Source of the DNA: an uncultured Clostridia bacterium
GTDB taxonomy: Bacteria; Bacillota; Clostridia; Oscillospirales; Acutalibacteraceae
Direction of reading: 5' to 3'
Assembly: GCA_944376265.1 (NCBI GenBank)
Contig: CALWCD010000003.1
Span: forward strand, 1 to 64,000
Length of the DNA: 64,000 nt
Shown here: positions 31,069 to 38,780 of the stretch, in pieces
How positions within the stretch are numbered: the stretch's first letter is position 1
Layout: each line of letters begins with the position of its first letter
Position numbers and translations under genes: made by a program
Notes under the pieces: model-generated
What the model saw: the letters and a program-made list of their open reading frames with translations, nothing else
Told to the model about the DNA's origin: nothing
Databases searched by the model: none

Positions 31069-32910
31069 TCAGACCACCTCCTTCCGGGACGGTTGATTTT
31101 GGGCGGACCCTGTGGGTGTCCCATTCTTGCCTGCCGGCTCGGTGGTTTCCAACGCTCTGGGTCTCGCCTGCCGGCTCGGTCGGTCCGGGACGGTCGCCAC
31201 TGGCGACCCGGACCCCATCTGCGACTTGGCGATTTCCTGGTACACCTGGCAGGTGTCCAGCAGGTGCTGGTGGTCGCCGTAGCCCAGCTCCCTGCCCTCT
31301 TCCAGCACCAGAATGTGGTCCGCGTGGAGAATGGAGCTCACCCGCTGGGCGATGATGATGGTGGTGATGCCCTGGTACTCCTCCCGCAGGGCTTTCCGCA
31401 GGGCGGCGTCGGTGCGGTAGTCCAGGGCGGAAGAGGAGTCGTCCAGAATGAGGATCTCCGGGGAGCCTGCCAGGGCCCGGGCCACCAGCACCCGCTGCTT
31501 CTGGCCGCCGCTGAGGTTGGTGCCCTTGGCGGTGAGCATGTGCTGCAAGCCGTCGGGCAGGGCGGAGATAAAGTCCATGGCCTGGGCGCACCGGGCGGCC
31601 TTTTCAATGTCCTCGGGGGGCAGGTTCCGGCCGAAGTCGATGTTCTCGTAGATGGTGTCCGCGAACAGCACGTCGTTCTGGAACACCACGCCGAACTTCT
31701 CGTGAAGCTCATCCAAAGGGATGGAGGAAAGCTTCCTGCCGCCGATCTGGATCAGCCCGGAGTCGGCGTCGTACAGCCGCATGAGCAGGGCCATCAGGGT
31801 GGACTTGCCGCAGCCTGTTGCCCCAATGATGCCCAGGGTCTCCCCGGGCTTCAGCCGGAAGCTGATGTCCTCCACGCTGGGCTCCGTTTTGCTGTAAGAG
31901 AAGGACACGTGGTCGAACACCACGTGGTAGGGGGAATCCTCCGGCTCCACGGGCGTGACGCGGAGGTCCTCAGGCGTTTCCAGCACCTCCTGAATCCGGG
32001 CCCCGGAGGCGATGCCCTTGGAGCACATGACGAAGATCCTGGTGATGGCCATCATGGCGTTCAAAATGATGGTGAAGTAGCTTAAAAAGGCGATGATCTT
32101 CCCCGCCTGGGACAGTCCGGCGTTGACCCGGAAGGCGCCCACCACGATCACCAGGGTGAGTCCCACGTTGAGCAGCAGGTTCATCATGGGGTTGGTCAGG
32201 GCCATGGTGATGCCCGCCTTTTTCTCCCGGCGGACCAGTTCCCCGTTGACCCGGGCGAAATGCTCCTTCTCGAAGTCGGTTTTGGACAGCGCCTTGATGA
32301 CCCGAATGCCGGAGGCGGTTTCCCGCACGGTGCGCACCATGGAGTCCACCCCCTGCTGCAAGGACACATACAGGGGAATGCCCCGCTTGGACACACAGTA
32401 CACCAGCACCGCCAGGAAGGGCAGGGTGCACACCAGCACCAGGGTGAGCACCGGGTCCAGGGTGAGGGTGATGAGAATGCCCCCCAGCAGGAGAATGGGA
32501 GCCCGCACGCCCATGCGCTGCATCATGCCGATCATCTGGTGGACGTTGTAGGTGTCGCTGGTGAGACGGGACTCCAAAGAGGGGATGGAGTATTCGTCAA
32601 TCTGGGAGCAGGACAGGTAGGAGATCTTCTCGAACAGGTCGTGGCGCAGCGCCTGGGTGGTGTGCTGGGCCACCCAGGCGGCCATCCGGTTGGCCACAAT
32701 GTTGGTCACCAGGGACAGCACCGCGGCCAGGATCATCATGCCCCCCCAGAAGAAAATTAGCCCCATGTCCCGCAGGGGGACAATGTCGTCCACCAGGTAG
32801 GAGAGAATCCAGGGCAGAAACAGCTCCATCACGGCGCCGATGAACTTGATAAAAATCCCCAGGCTCATTCGGGGGACAAATGGCTTGATATAGTGGAGAA
32901 TCACATGCAT
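31069..32910 (-). CDS. ABC multidrug exporter subunit with degenerate ATPase site
   Basis: A 613-residue half-transporter: six transmembrane helices, Walker A GATGCGKST, signature LSGGQKQRV, and Walker B ILILDDSSSALD, where the catalytic Glu after the Walker B Asp is Asp. This substitution marks the non-hydrolysing site of heterodimeric exporters such as BmrCD and TM287/288. Its partner at 29293 has the normal residue. A 50-residue basic, Ser/Pro/Arg tail follows the ATPase domain. ATG 32910 has AAAGGAAG 6-7 bases upstream; codons before it lack a site. Confidence 0.92.
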   Translation of the reverse strand: MHVILHYIKPFVPRMSLGIFIKFIGAVMELFLPWILSYLVDDIVPLRDMGLIFFWGGMMILAAVLSLVTNIVANRMAAWVAQHTTQALRHDLFEKISYLSCSQIDEYSIPSLESRLTSDTYNVHQMIGMMQRMGVRAPILLLGGILITLTLDPVLTLVLVCTLPFLAVLVYCVSKRGIPLYVSLQQGVDSMVRTVRETASGIRVIKALSKTDFEKEHFARVNGELVRREKKAGITMALTNPMMNLLLNVGLTLVIVVGAFRVNAGLSQAGKIIAFLSYFTIILNAMMAITRIFVMCSKGIASGARIQEVLETPEDLRVTPVEPEDSPYHVVFDHVSFSYSKTEPSVEDISFRLKPGETLGIIGATGCGKSTLMALLMRLYDADSGLIQIGGRKLSSIPLDELHEKFGVVFQNDVLFADTIYENIDFGRNLPPEDIEKAARCAQAMDFISALPDGLQHMLTAKGTNLSGGQKQRVLVARALAGSPEILILDDSSSALDYRTDAALRKALREEYQGITTIIIAQRVSSILHADHILVLEEGRELGYGDHQHLLDTCQVYQEIAKSQMGSGSPVATVPDRPSRQARPRALETTEPAGKNGTPTGSAQNQPSRKEVV

Positions 32911-32979
32911 GGCGGACTTCCTTTCCCAACTTCTCCCCGGCATCCCCGGCCGGTTTTTCTCTTCGCTCAGTCACCTGTA

Positions 32980-33012
32980 AGCATACCACAATATAGTTGA
33001 ATCTGCAACTAT
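32980..33012 (-). promoter_or_regulatory. Exporter promoter with MarR-type operator
   Basis: Minus strand: TTGCAG (33008-33003), 17-bp spacer, TATGCT (32985-32980). ATAGTTG (32993-32999), six bases and CAACTAT (33006-33012) form a perfect dyad that covers the -35. The shape (ATAGTTG-N6-CAACTAT) is typical of MarR-family operators in front of ABC exporter genes. No marR gene is in the window. Confidence 0.75.
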
Positions 33013-33033
33013 AACCGGAGGATTTTCCCAAAG

Positions 33034-33062
33034 AAAAAGCGTCCGGGAAACCCCGAACGCTT
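33034..33062 (-). terminator. Terminator of the third ABC exporter gene
   Basis: AAGCGT/ACGCTT outer stem with inner CGGG/CCCG pairing and a minus-strand T-run (33038-33034). It isolates the 33069 gene from the operator-controlled exporter pair. Confidence 0.75.
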
Positions 33063-33068
33063 CTTCTG

Positions 33069-34796
33069 TCACGCTTGGAAAGAGACCTGGTACAGCTGGG
33101 CGTACACCCCGCCCCGCTCCATCAGGGACTGGTGGGTGCCCTCCTCGCAGATGCCTTTTTCGTCCAGCACCAGAATCCGCTTGGCCCCCTGGATGGTGGA
33201 CAGCCGGTGGGCGATCACCAGGGTGGTGCGGTGGCGGGCAAGCTCCTCCAGGGAGCGCTGGACCACCCGTTCGCTTTGGGTGTCCAAAGCGCTGGTGGCC
33301 TCGTCCAGAATCAGAATGGGCGGGTCCTTCAAAAACACCCGGGCAATGGACAGCCGCTGGCGCTGGCCGCCGGAGAGCTTTACCCCCCGGGGGCCGATGT
33401 CCGTGTCGTAGCCTTGGGGAAGGGCAAGGATAAATTCCTCCGCTCCCGCCTTCTGGGCGGCTTGGCGGATCTCCTCCAGAGTGGCCCCGGGCCTGCCGTA
33501 GCCGATATTCTCCGCCACGGAGCCGGTGAACAGGTCCACCTCCTGACGGACCATGCCCACATTGTCCCGAAGGGAGCGAAGGGTGGCCTGTTTCACCGGC
33601 ACCCCGTCCACCAGGACCTCTCCCGCTTCCACATCGTAGAACCGGGGGATCAGGGAGCAGAGGGTGGTTTTCCCCACCCCGGAGGCCCCCACCAGAGCCA
33701 CGTACTCCCCGGCCTTCACCGTGAGGTTCAGGTCACGGAACACCGCGTCCCCTTCCCCGTAGCGGAAGTCCACATGGGAGAACTGAATGTCTCCCCGCAC
33801 CCGGGGCAGCTCCACCGCGCCGGGAGCGTCCTGGATCTCCGGCTGGGTGCCCAGGATCTCCAGAAACCTCCGGAACCCGGTGCGGCCCTCCTGAATCAGC
33901 CGGGAGGTGTTCACCAGGCTCTGGATGGGCTGGGTGAAGTAGCTGACGTACAGCAGAAACACCACCAGGTCCGAAAGGGCCAGGCTGCCCTGAAGGATGG
34001 CCAGCCCTCCGAACACCACCACGGCAATGGGGATCAGGCTGGCAAAGGCGTCCATGCCCCCGTAGCAGAGGGCCTCTCCCTTGTAGCCCGCCTTCCGGCT
34101 TTTCAGGAATTTCTCGTTGCGCCGGACGAATTTCTCCGTTTCCAGGTCCTCGTTTCCGAAGGACTGGACCATGCGGATGGCGGAGAGGGAGTCCTCCGCC
34201 TGGGCGTTGATCTCCCCCATGTCCTCCCTCCCCTGGCGGAGAGCGGCGGCCATCTTCTTGTTGAAAAACAGGATGTACACCACCATAAAGGGGAGAAAGG
34301 CCAGGATGACCAGAGTCATCTGCCAGTGAATGTTCCACAGGATCAGCAGGGCCCCCACAAACTTCACCGTGTTGACCAGCAGGTCCTCAGGCACATGGTG
34401 GAAAAATTCCGCCAGGGACAGGGAGTCGTTGGAGATGCGGGACATCAGGTCCCCCACCGGGTGCTGGTCGTAGTAGGAAAAGGACAGCTTCTGGCAGTGG
34501 GCGAACAGCTGGGCCCGCATGTCACGCTCCATGCGGGCGCCCATGGCGTGGCCCTGGTAGTCCATAAAGTAGCTGCACCAGGCCCGCACCAGCACCAATA
34601 CCAGCAGCAGAGCCCCCACCTGGAGGATCTTCCCCGGGGCGGGAGAGCCGGTGAGCACCTTGTCGGTGATGTACCCGGCCCCCAGGGGCAGCACCAGACC
34701 AATGGCCGCCGCCAGCAGGGAGCAGGCCAGGTCCGCGGCGAACAGGCCCTTGTAGGGCTTGTAGAACGAGACGAGCTTTAACAGTTTGGCTTTCAA
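33069..34796 (-). CDS. ABC multidrug exporter (homodimeric half-transporter)
   Basis: A 575-residue half-transporter with six helices (residues 15-300) and an ATPase domain carrying GASGVGKTT, LSGGQRQRLSIAR, ILILDEATSALDTQSE and VIAHRLST, all canonical, so a homodimer can hydrolyse ATP at both sites. It is not the same gene as the downstream pair and has its own terminator. The start codon is TTG at 34796, after GAGGAGGAA. Substrate unknown; lipid or drug export are the usual roles of this branch. Confidence 0.9.
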   Translation of the reverse strand: MKAKLLKLVSFYKPYKGLFAADLACSLLAAAIGLVLPLGAGYITDKVLTGSPAPGKILQVGALLLVLVLVRAWCSYFMDYQGHAMGARMERDMRAQLFAHCQKLSFSYYDQHPVGDLMSRISNDSLSLAEFFHHVPEDLLVNTVKFVGALLILWNIHWQMTLVILAFLPFMVVYILFFNKKMAAALRQGREDMGEINAQAEDSLSAIRMVQSFGNEDLETEKFVRRNEKFLKSRKAGYKGEALCYGGMDAFASLIPIAVVVFGGLAILQGSLALSDLVVFLLYVSYFTQPIQSLVNTSRLIQEGRTGFRRFLEILGTQPEIQDAPGAVELPRVRGDIQFSHVDFRYGEGDAVFRDLNLTVKAGEYVALVGASGVGKTTLCSLIPRFYDVEAGEVLVDGVPVKQATLRSLRDNVGMVRQEVDLFTGSVAENIGYGRPGATLEEIRQAAQKAGAEEFILALPQGYDTDIGPRGVKLSGGQRQRLSIARVFLKDPPILILDEATSALDTQSERVVQRSLEELARHRTTLVIAHRLSTIQGAKRILVLDEKGICEEGTHQSLMERGGVYAQLYQVSFQA

Positions 34797-34985
34797 AAAG
34801 AGTTCCTCCTCGTATTTCCGGGGAGGGCGGCCCTTTAGCGGGCGAGTTCCCTCCCGGTGTCAGAATGGGTCAGGGAAACAGTTCTTTTTTTCATAGAAAA
34901 ACATCCTTTCTTGTGGGCCCAAGGGCCGGTAGTGTGTTCACTGTATCACATTCCGGAGAGAAAGGCAAGAGGCTTCCAGGCCGTG
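34797..34985. promoter_or_regulatory. Upstream region of the ABC exporter with a TGTG/CACA dyad
   Basis: A 190-base gap. On the minus strand the stretch TGTGATACAGTGAACACA (near 34954-34937) is an imperfect TGTG...CACA dyad containing TACAGT, a possible -10, in a place suited to a GntR- or other repressor-controlled promoter. GC-rich complementary pieces (CGGGAGGGA / TCCCCGG-like) lie between it and the TTG start. The assignment is tentative. Confidence 0.35.
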
Positions 34986-35014
34986 AAAAAGCCGGGAAGC
35001 CAAAGCCTCCCGGC
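34986..35014 (-). terminator. Terminator after the hypothetical membrane gene
   Basis: GCCGGGA / TCCCGGC with inner AGCC..GGCT-like pairing (34991-35014), followed on the minus strand by TTTTT (34990-34986). Confidence 0.8.
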
Positions 35015-35020
35015 AGTGGG

Positions 35021-35800
35021 TTACGCGAAAAGACAAAAGGTATAGCATGCCGCCAGCAGAAGAGGACTCAAAACCCAGCCAATGGGCATGACGGCCAGGT
35101 AAAAGTCGCTGGGCTCCGGGTCCTGCACGGAAAGGAAATGCTCCAGGTAAAAGAAGGTCCTGGGGAAGGCGATGTTCAGGGCCAGCACCGCGCCCATCAG
35201 AGAGAACAGGAAAAAGGCGCCCCAGGCCACTTCCCGGCGGACAGGCTCCTTGTCTCCGGCGGCAAGCTGAACCAGGTCCCCCAGGGGCGGCTGGAAATCC
35301 TCCCAGGAGCCGGCGCTGGAGGTGATGACAAGGGGAGACCCGCTCTCCAGGGCGTTGCCTTCCTCGTCCCAAAAGTAGCCCATCCAGCTGTCCTGATAGT
35401 AGGCGTCCAGGAGAATGTCCCCCTGCCCGTCGGTGACGGTCACCGGCCGGACCAGGGCCTCCTCCTGCTCTCCGGGTTCCCCAAAGCTGTCCGTGGAGGT
35501 GCACAGCAGGGTGGTTTCCTCCCCCAGGGCCACCTGGTAGGTGTCCGTAAACGGGGGAGAGAAGTCAAAGGCGAAGGCAGTAACCTTGCCCTGGGAAGTC
35601 ATGGCGATGGTGCCGTTTTGATGATACAGCCTTCCGGAGAACAGGGTGGAGGAGCCTTCCTGCCTGGTGGTGAAGGTCTTCCCGCAGATGGTGCATTCCA
35701 CCCGGAAGCTCATGGCCAGGTACAGGGCCAGAAACAGGATGAATACGGCTCCCGTGGCGATGAGACAGCCGATTTGCAGCTTGGTGCGTTTTTCTTCCAT
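35021..35800 (-). CDS. Hypothetical membrane protein with extracellular domain
   Basis: A 259-residue protein of unknown family. One N-terminal helix (about residues 10-30) is followed by a CTICGKTF knuckle, a ~150-residue hydrophilic part (VTVTDGQGDILLDAYYQDSW less its last residues is typical), and two further hydrophobic segments near the C-terminus (FLFSLMGAVLALNIAF; VLSPLLLAACYTF). The topology suggests a domain outside the cell held between helices. It lies 12 bases downstream of ogt and is probably cotranscribed with it, but nothing links it to repair. Confidence 0.7.
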   Translation of the reverse strand: MEEKRTKLQIGCLIATGAVFILFLALYLAMSFRVECTICGKTFTTRQEGSSTLFSGRLYHQNGTIAMTSQGKVTAFAFDFSPPFTDTYQVALGEETTLLCTSTDSFGEPGEQEEALVRPVTVTDGQGDILLDAYYQDSWMGYFWDEEGNALESGSPLVITSSAGSWEDFQPPLGDLVQLAAGDKEPVRREVAWGAFFLFSLMGAVLALNIAFPRTFFYLEHFLSVQDPEPSDFYLAVMPIGWVLSPLLLAACYTFCLFA

Positions 35801-35812
35801 AAGTCTCCTCCT

Positions 35813-36283
35813 TTACCCAATACCTTCCAGGACATGGCGTTCCAGGTCCAGCAGAAAGCGCTTGTTCTCCAGGCCGCCCCCGTAGCCGGTAAGGCTGCCG
35901 CCGGCCCCCACCACCCGGTGGCAGGGCACAATGATGGAAATGGGGTTTTTGTGGTTGGCGCCTCCCACGGCCCGGCAGGCTTTGGGGGAGCCGATGGCCT
36001 TTGCCAGTTCCCCGTAGGAGCATGTCTCCCCGTAGGGAATGGCCTGCAAAGCCTCCCACACCCGCCGCTGGAAGGGAGTGCCCTTCAGGAGCAGGGGCAG
36101 GGCGAAGTCCCGGCGCTTCCCGGCGAAGTATTCCGAAAGCTGCCGGGCGGCCTCCTCCAGCAGGGGGGTGGAACCCTCCCGGCCCTGGCAGGGAAGGCGG
36201 CCGAAGTACAGCCCCGTCAGGCAGTCCCCTTCCTGGGTGAGGGTCAGCTCCCCCACCGGGGAGGGAAGGTGCAGGAATTCCAT
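35813..36283 (-). CDS. ogt: Methylated-DNA-protein-cysteine methyltransferase
   Basis: A 156-residue suicide repair protein that removes alkyl groups from O6-alkylguanine. It contains the helix-turn-helix part TPFQRRVWEALQAIPYGET, SYGELAKAIGSPKACRAVG, and the active-site IVPCHRVVGAGG with the acceptor Cys. Length and motifs match Ogt. Its promoter is back-to-back with that of the endonuclease Q gene, giving a small divergent repair module. Confidence 0.93.
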   Translation of the reverse strand: MEFLHLPSPVGELTLTQEGDCLTGLYFGRLPCQGREGSTPLLEEAARQLSEYFAGKRRDFALPLLLKGTPFQRRVWEALQAIPYGETCSYGELAKAIGSPKACRAVGGANHKNPISIIVPCHRVVGAGGSLTGYGGGLENKRFLLDLERHVLEGIG

Positions 36284-36306
36284 GGGCCAGACCTCCTTTT
36301 TCCCTC

Positions 36307-36335
36307 AGTATACACTACCGGGCAGGGTCTGGCAA
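36307..36335 (-). promoter_or_regulatory. Promoter of ogt
   Basis: Minus strand TTGCCA (36335-36330), 17-bp spacer, TATACT (36312-36307), about 24 bases before the ogt start. Confidence 0.8.
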
Positions 36336-36341
36336 GCCCAG

Positions 36342-36370
36342 TTGCGCTGGGGGAGAAAACGTCCTATAAT
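36342..36370 (+). promoter_or_regulatory. Promoter of the endonuclease Q gene
   Basis: TTGCGC (36342-36347), 17-bp spacer, TATAAT (36365-36370), 27 bases before the start at 36397. The two divergent -35 boxes are only 6 bases apart. Confidence 0.8.
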
Positions 36371-36396
36371 GGGAAAAAACACCCCAGGAGGAAGCC

Positions 36397-37620
36397 ATGT
36401 TTTACGCCGACCTGCACATCCATTCCCGGTATTCCCGGGCCACCAGCCGGGACTGCGACCTGCCCCACCTGGACCTGTGGGCCAGAAAGAAGGGCATCGC
36501 CCTGGTGGGCACGGGAGACTTCACCCACCCTGCCTGGCGCCGGGAGCTGAGAGAACAGCTGGTCCCGGCGGAGGAGGGCCTGTACCGGCTCCGGGAAGAC
36601 CTGCGCCTGCCCTGTTCCTTGGGAAAAGCGCCGGAGGAGCCCCGGTTCCTGGTCACCGGGGAGATCAGCTCCATCTATAAGCAGGGAGGAAAAACCAGGA
36701 AAGCCCACAACCTGGTGCTGCTGCCCAGCCTGGAAGGGGCGGAAAAGCTGGCAAATAGGCTGGAACTGGTGGGGAATCTCCACTCCGACGGCCGGCCCAT
36801 CCTGGGGATTTCCAGCCGGGACCTGCTGGAGCTTACCCTGGACGCCTGCCCCCAGGCCATGGTGATCCCCGCCCACATCTGGACGCCCCACTTTTCCCTG
36901 CTGGGGGTCTTTTCCGGGTTCGACTCCCTGGAGGAGTGCTTTGGAGACCTGGCGCCCTGTATCCACGGGGTGGAGACGGGGCTTTCCTCGGACCCGCCCA
37001 TGAACCGCCGGGTGCCCCTGCTGGACGGCTTGCAGCTGGTGTCCCACTCCGACGCCCACTCCCCCCAGAAGCTGGGACGGGAAGCGGACGTGCTGGAAAC
37101 AGAGCTTTCCTACCCGGCGGTGAAGGCCGCCCTGGAAACAGGGGAGGGCCTTTGGGGCACGGTGGAGTTTTTCCCGGAGGAGGGGAAGTACCATCTGGAC
37201 GGCCACCGGAACTGCGGCGTCCGGCTCACGCCTCGGGAGACGGAAGCTCTCCACGGGATCTGCCCGGTGTGTGGAAAAAAGCTCACCGTGGGGGTGGCCC
37301 ACCGGGTGGAGGACCTGGCCCGCCGCCGGGAGGGGGAGCCGGTCCCCGGAGAGAAGCCCTTTGTGCGGCTGGCCCCGCTGGCCCAGGTGATTTCCGGGTG
37401 CCTGGGAAAGGGGGAGCAGACCAAAACGGTCCAGGGCCTGTACGAAAAGCTGCTTTCCCAGCTGGGGCCGGAGCTGTACCTGCTGCGGGAGGGAAGCCTG
37501 GAGGATGTGGCCGCTGTGGCGGGGGAACCGGTGGCGGCAGGGCTTTCCCGTCTGCGGGCAGGGGAGCTTTCCTGGGAGCCGGGCTACGACGGGGTGTACG
37601 GAAAAGCCCTGTTTCCATAA
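36397..37620 (+). CDS. Endonuclease Q-like deaminated-DNA repair nuclease (PHP domain)
   Basis: A 407-residue enzyme. The PHP phosphoesterase domain shows YADLHIHSRYSRA (metal His pair), ALVGTGDFTHPAW, the FLVTGEISSIYKQGGKTRKAHN stretch less its ends, VIPAHIWTPHFS and LVSHSDAHSP. A C-terminal zinc knuckle CPVCGKKLTVGVAHRV precedes the end. This layout is that of endonuclease Q, which nicks 5' of uracil, hypoxanthine and other deaminated bases; it is best known from Thermococcales and a few bacteria. Its divergent partner is ogt, which supports a repair role. GGAGGAAGCC precedes ATG 36397. Confidence 0.87.
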   Translation: MFYADLHIHSRYSRATSRDCDLPHLDLWARKKGIALVGTGDFTHPAWRRELREQLVPAEEGLYRLREDLRLPCSLGKAPEEPRFLVTGEISSIYKQGGKTRKAHNLVLLPSLEGAEKLANRLELVGNLHSDGRPILGISSRDLLELTLDACPQAMVIPAHIWTPHFSLLGVFSGFDSLEECFGDLAPCIHGVETGLSSDPPMNRRVPLLDGLQLVSHSDAHSPQKLGREADVLETELSYPAVKAALETGEGLWGTVEFFPEEGKYHLDGHRNCGVRLTPRETEALHGICPVCGKKLTVGVAHRVEDLARRREGEPVPGEKPFVRLAPLAQVISGCLGKGEQTKTVQGLYEKLLSQLGPELYLLREGSLEDVAAVAGEPVAAGLSRLRAGELSWEPGYDGVYGKALFP

Positions 37621-37625
37621 CAAAA

Positions 37626-37653
37626 GGAAAAGGCTGCCTGCCGGCAGCCCTTT
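37626..37653 (+). terminator. Hairpin after the endonuclease Q gene
   Basis: GGCTGCC/GGCAGCC with loop TGCC and a short T-run. It is weak as a terminator. Confidence 0.5.
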
Positions 37654-37665
37654 CGAGGAGGAAGA

Positions 37666-37785
37666 ATGAAGTTTATCAAAAGTCCGCTCCCGGCGTCCAC
37701 CGGGATGAGCTTGTGTTCTGTTTACAAGAGAGAGTATATCCCCAGGTTGTGTCCAGGCTGTGAACGAGGGGAAAACACTTTTTGA
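37666..37785 (+). CDS. Possible small protein (39 residues) with strong ribosome-binding site
   Basis: An ATG with GAGGAGGAAG directly before it opens 39 codons, beginning MKFIKSPLPAST and ending CPGCERGENTF. A CxxC pair (LCPGCERG) near the end hints at metal binding. The gap between endonuclease Q and the GNAT gene has no other explanation for such a clear Shine-Dalgarno sequence. No family was recognised; it could be a chance reading frame. Confidence 0.35.
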   Translation: MKFIKSPLPASTGMSLCSVYKREYIPRLCPGCERGENTF

Positions 37786-37789
37786 AGTT

Positions 37790-38068
37790 TTACTCCTTGC
37801 GCACCAGGTCCTGTTCCTCCGGATGGTTTTCAAACCAGGTGACGGCGTAGCTGCAGGTAAGCTTGGCCTTCTGTCCCTGGGAGCGGATCTCCTGGGCGGC
37901 GGCCCGCAGCAGCTTTCCCGCCACTCCCTGGCCCCGCAGGCTGGGGTCCACGAAGGTGTGATCGATGTCCACCAGGCCCTCCTTCACCGTGGGGAAGGTG
38001 ACCTCCGCCAGCACTTTGCCGTCCTCTCCCAGGGCGAAGATCCGCCCGGCGCTCTTTTGAAATTCCAT
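37790..38068 (-). CDS. Small GNAT-family N-acetyltransferase (YjdJ/GCN5-like)
   Basis: A 92-residue protein of the one-domain GNAT subgroup with an N-terminal beta-sheet (RIFALGEDGKVLAEVTFP) and the acetyl-CoA loop VDPSLRGQGVAGKLLRAAAQ less flanks (RGQGVA, the Q/RxxGxG/A motif). These small versions end with CSYAVTWFENHPE, as here. Substrate unknown. M at 38068 or 38071 could start it; both lie after AAAGGAGA. Confidence 0.85.
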   Translation of the reverse strand: MEFQKSAGRIFALGEDGKVLAEVTFPTVKEGLVDIDHTFVDPSLRGQGVAGKLLRAAAQEIRSQGQKAKLTCSYAVTWFENHPEEQDLVRKE

Positions 38069-38098
38069 CATTGCACATCTCCTTTCCCGTTTTTCTTT

Positions 38099-38127
38099 AG
38101 GCTACCTTATTTTTCCCCAAATGTCAA
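38099..38127 (-). promoter_or_regulatory. Promoter of the small GNAT gene
   Basis: Minus strand TTGACA (38127-38122), 17-bp spacer, TAGCCT (38104-38099). The -35 is perfect and the -10 poor. Confidence 0.5.
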
Positions 38128-38133
38128 AGAAAT

Positions 38134-38162
38134 TTGCACGGCACCCTGTTTCCTGATACAAT
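38134..38162 (+). promoter_or_regulatory. Promoter of yfcE
   Basis: TTGCAC (38134-38139), 17-bp spacer, TACAAT (38157-38162), 50 bases ahead of the start at 38212. It is divergent from the GNAT promoter with 6 bases between the -35 boxes. Confidence 0.7.
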
Positions 38163-38211
38163 GAAAGCAGAACACTGCCCACTTACTTTTTTTAGAAAGG
38201 AATCCTGCCCT

Positions 38212-38754
38212 ATGAAATGGATGATCGCTTCGGATATACACGGTTCCGCCTACTACTGCCAGAAGGCCCTGGAAGCCTTGAAACGGGAGGGGGCGGACCG
38301 GCTGCTGCTGCTGGGGGACCTGCTGTACCACGGTCCCCGGAACGACCTGCCCCGGGACTACGCCCCCAAGGAGGTCATCTCCCTGCTTTCCGGGGTAAAG
38401 GACCAGGTGTTCTGCGTGCGGGGCAACTGCGAGGCGGAGGTGGACCAGATGGTGCTGCCCTTCCCGGTGCTGGCGGAGTACTGCCTGCTGGAACAGGCGG
38501 GCCATGTGGTGTTCGCCACCCACGGCCACCACTATAACCTGGAGACTCCGCCTCTGCTCCAGCCGGGGGACGTGCTGCTCCACGGCCACACCCACGTGCC
38601 CGCCAAGGACAACCGGCTGGGCTTCTGGTATTTGAATCCCGGAAGCGTGGCCATTCCCAAGGAGAACAGCCCCCACGGGTACATGACCATGGAAAACGGC
38701 CTGTTTGTGTGGAAGGACCTGGACGGCCAGGAATACGACCGGCTGGCCCTGTAA
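38212..38754 (+). CDS. yfcE: YfcE-type metallophosphodiesterase
   Basis: A 180-residue cytoplasmic Mn-dependent phosphodiesterase. The calcineurin-like motifs are complete: MIASDIHGSAYYC (D-x-H), LLLGDLLYHGP (GD), VRGNCEAEVD (GN[C]), THGHHYN and LHGHTHVP (GHxH). YfcE of E. coli acts on artificial phosphodiesters; its real substrate is not settled. The start at 38212 follows AAAGGAAT; the ORF is open further upstream but that covers the promoter. radC follows 26 bases later. Confidence 0.9.
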   Translation: MKWMIASDIHGSAYYCQKALEALKREGADRLLLLGDLLYHGPRNDLPRDYAPKEVISLLSGVKDQVFCVRGNCEAEVDQMVLPFPVLAEYCLLEQAGHVVFATHGHHYNLETPPLLQPGDVLLHGHTHVPAKDNRLGFWYLNPGSVAIPKENSPHGYMTMENGLFVWKDLDGQEYDRLAL

Positions 38755-38780
38755 CTGTTTAAGCAAGGGAGGAAACCACC

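Noticed and set aside
29296..32085. A 929-codon plus-strand frame opposite the ABC exporter genes
   Set aside because: It is the complement of two well-supported genes; the composition is unnatural and there is no start signal.
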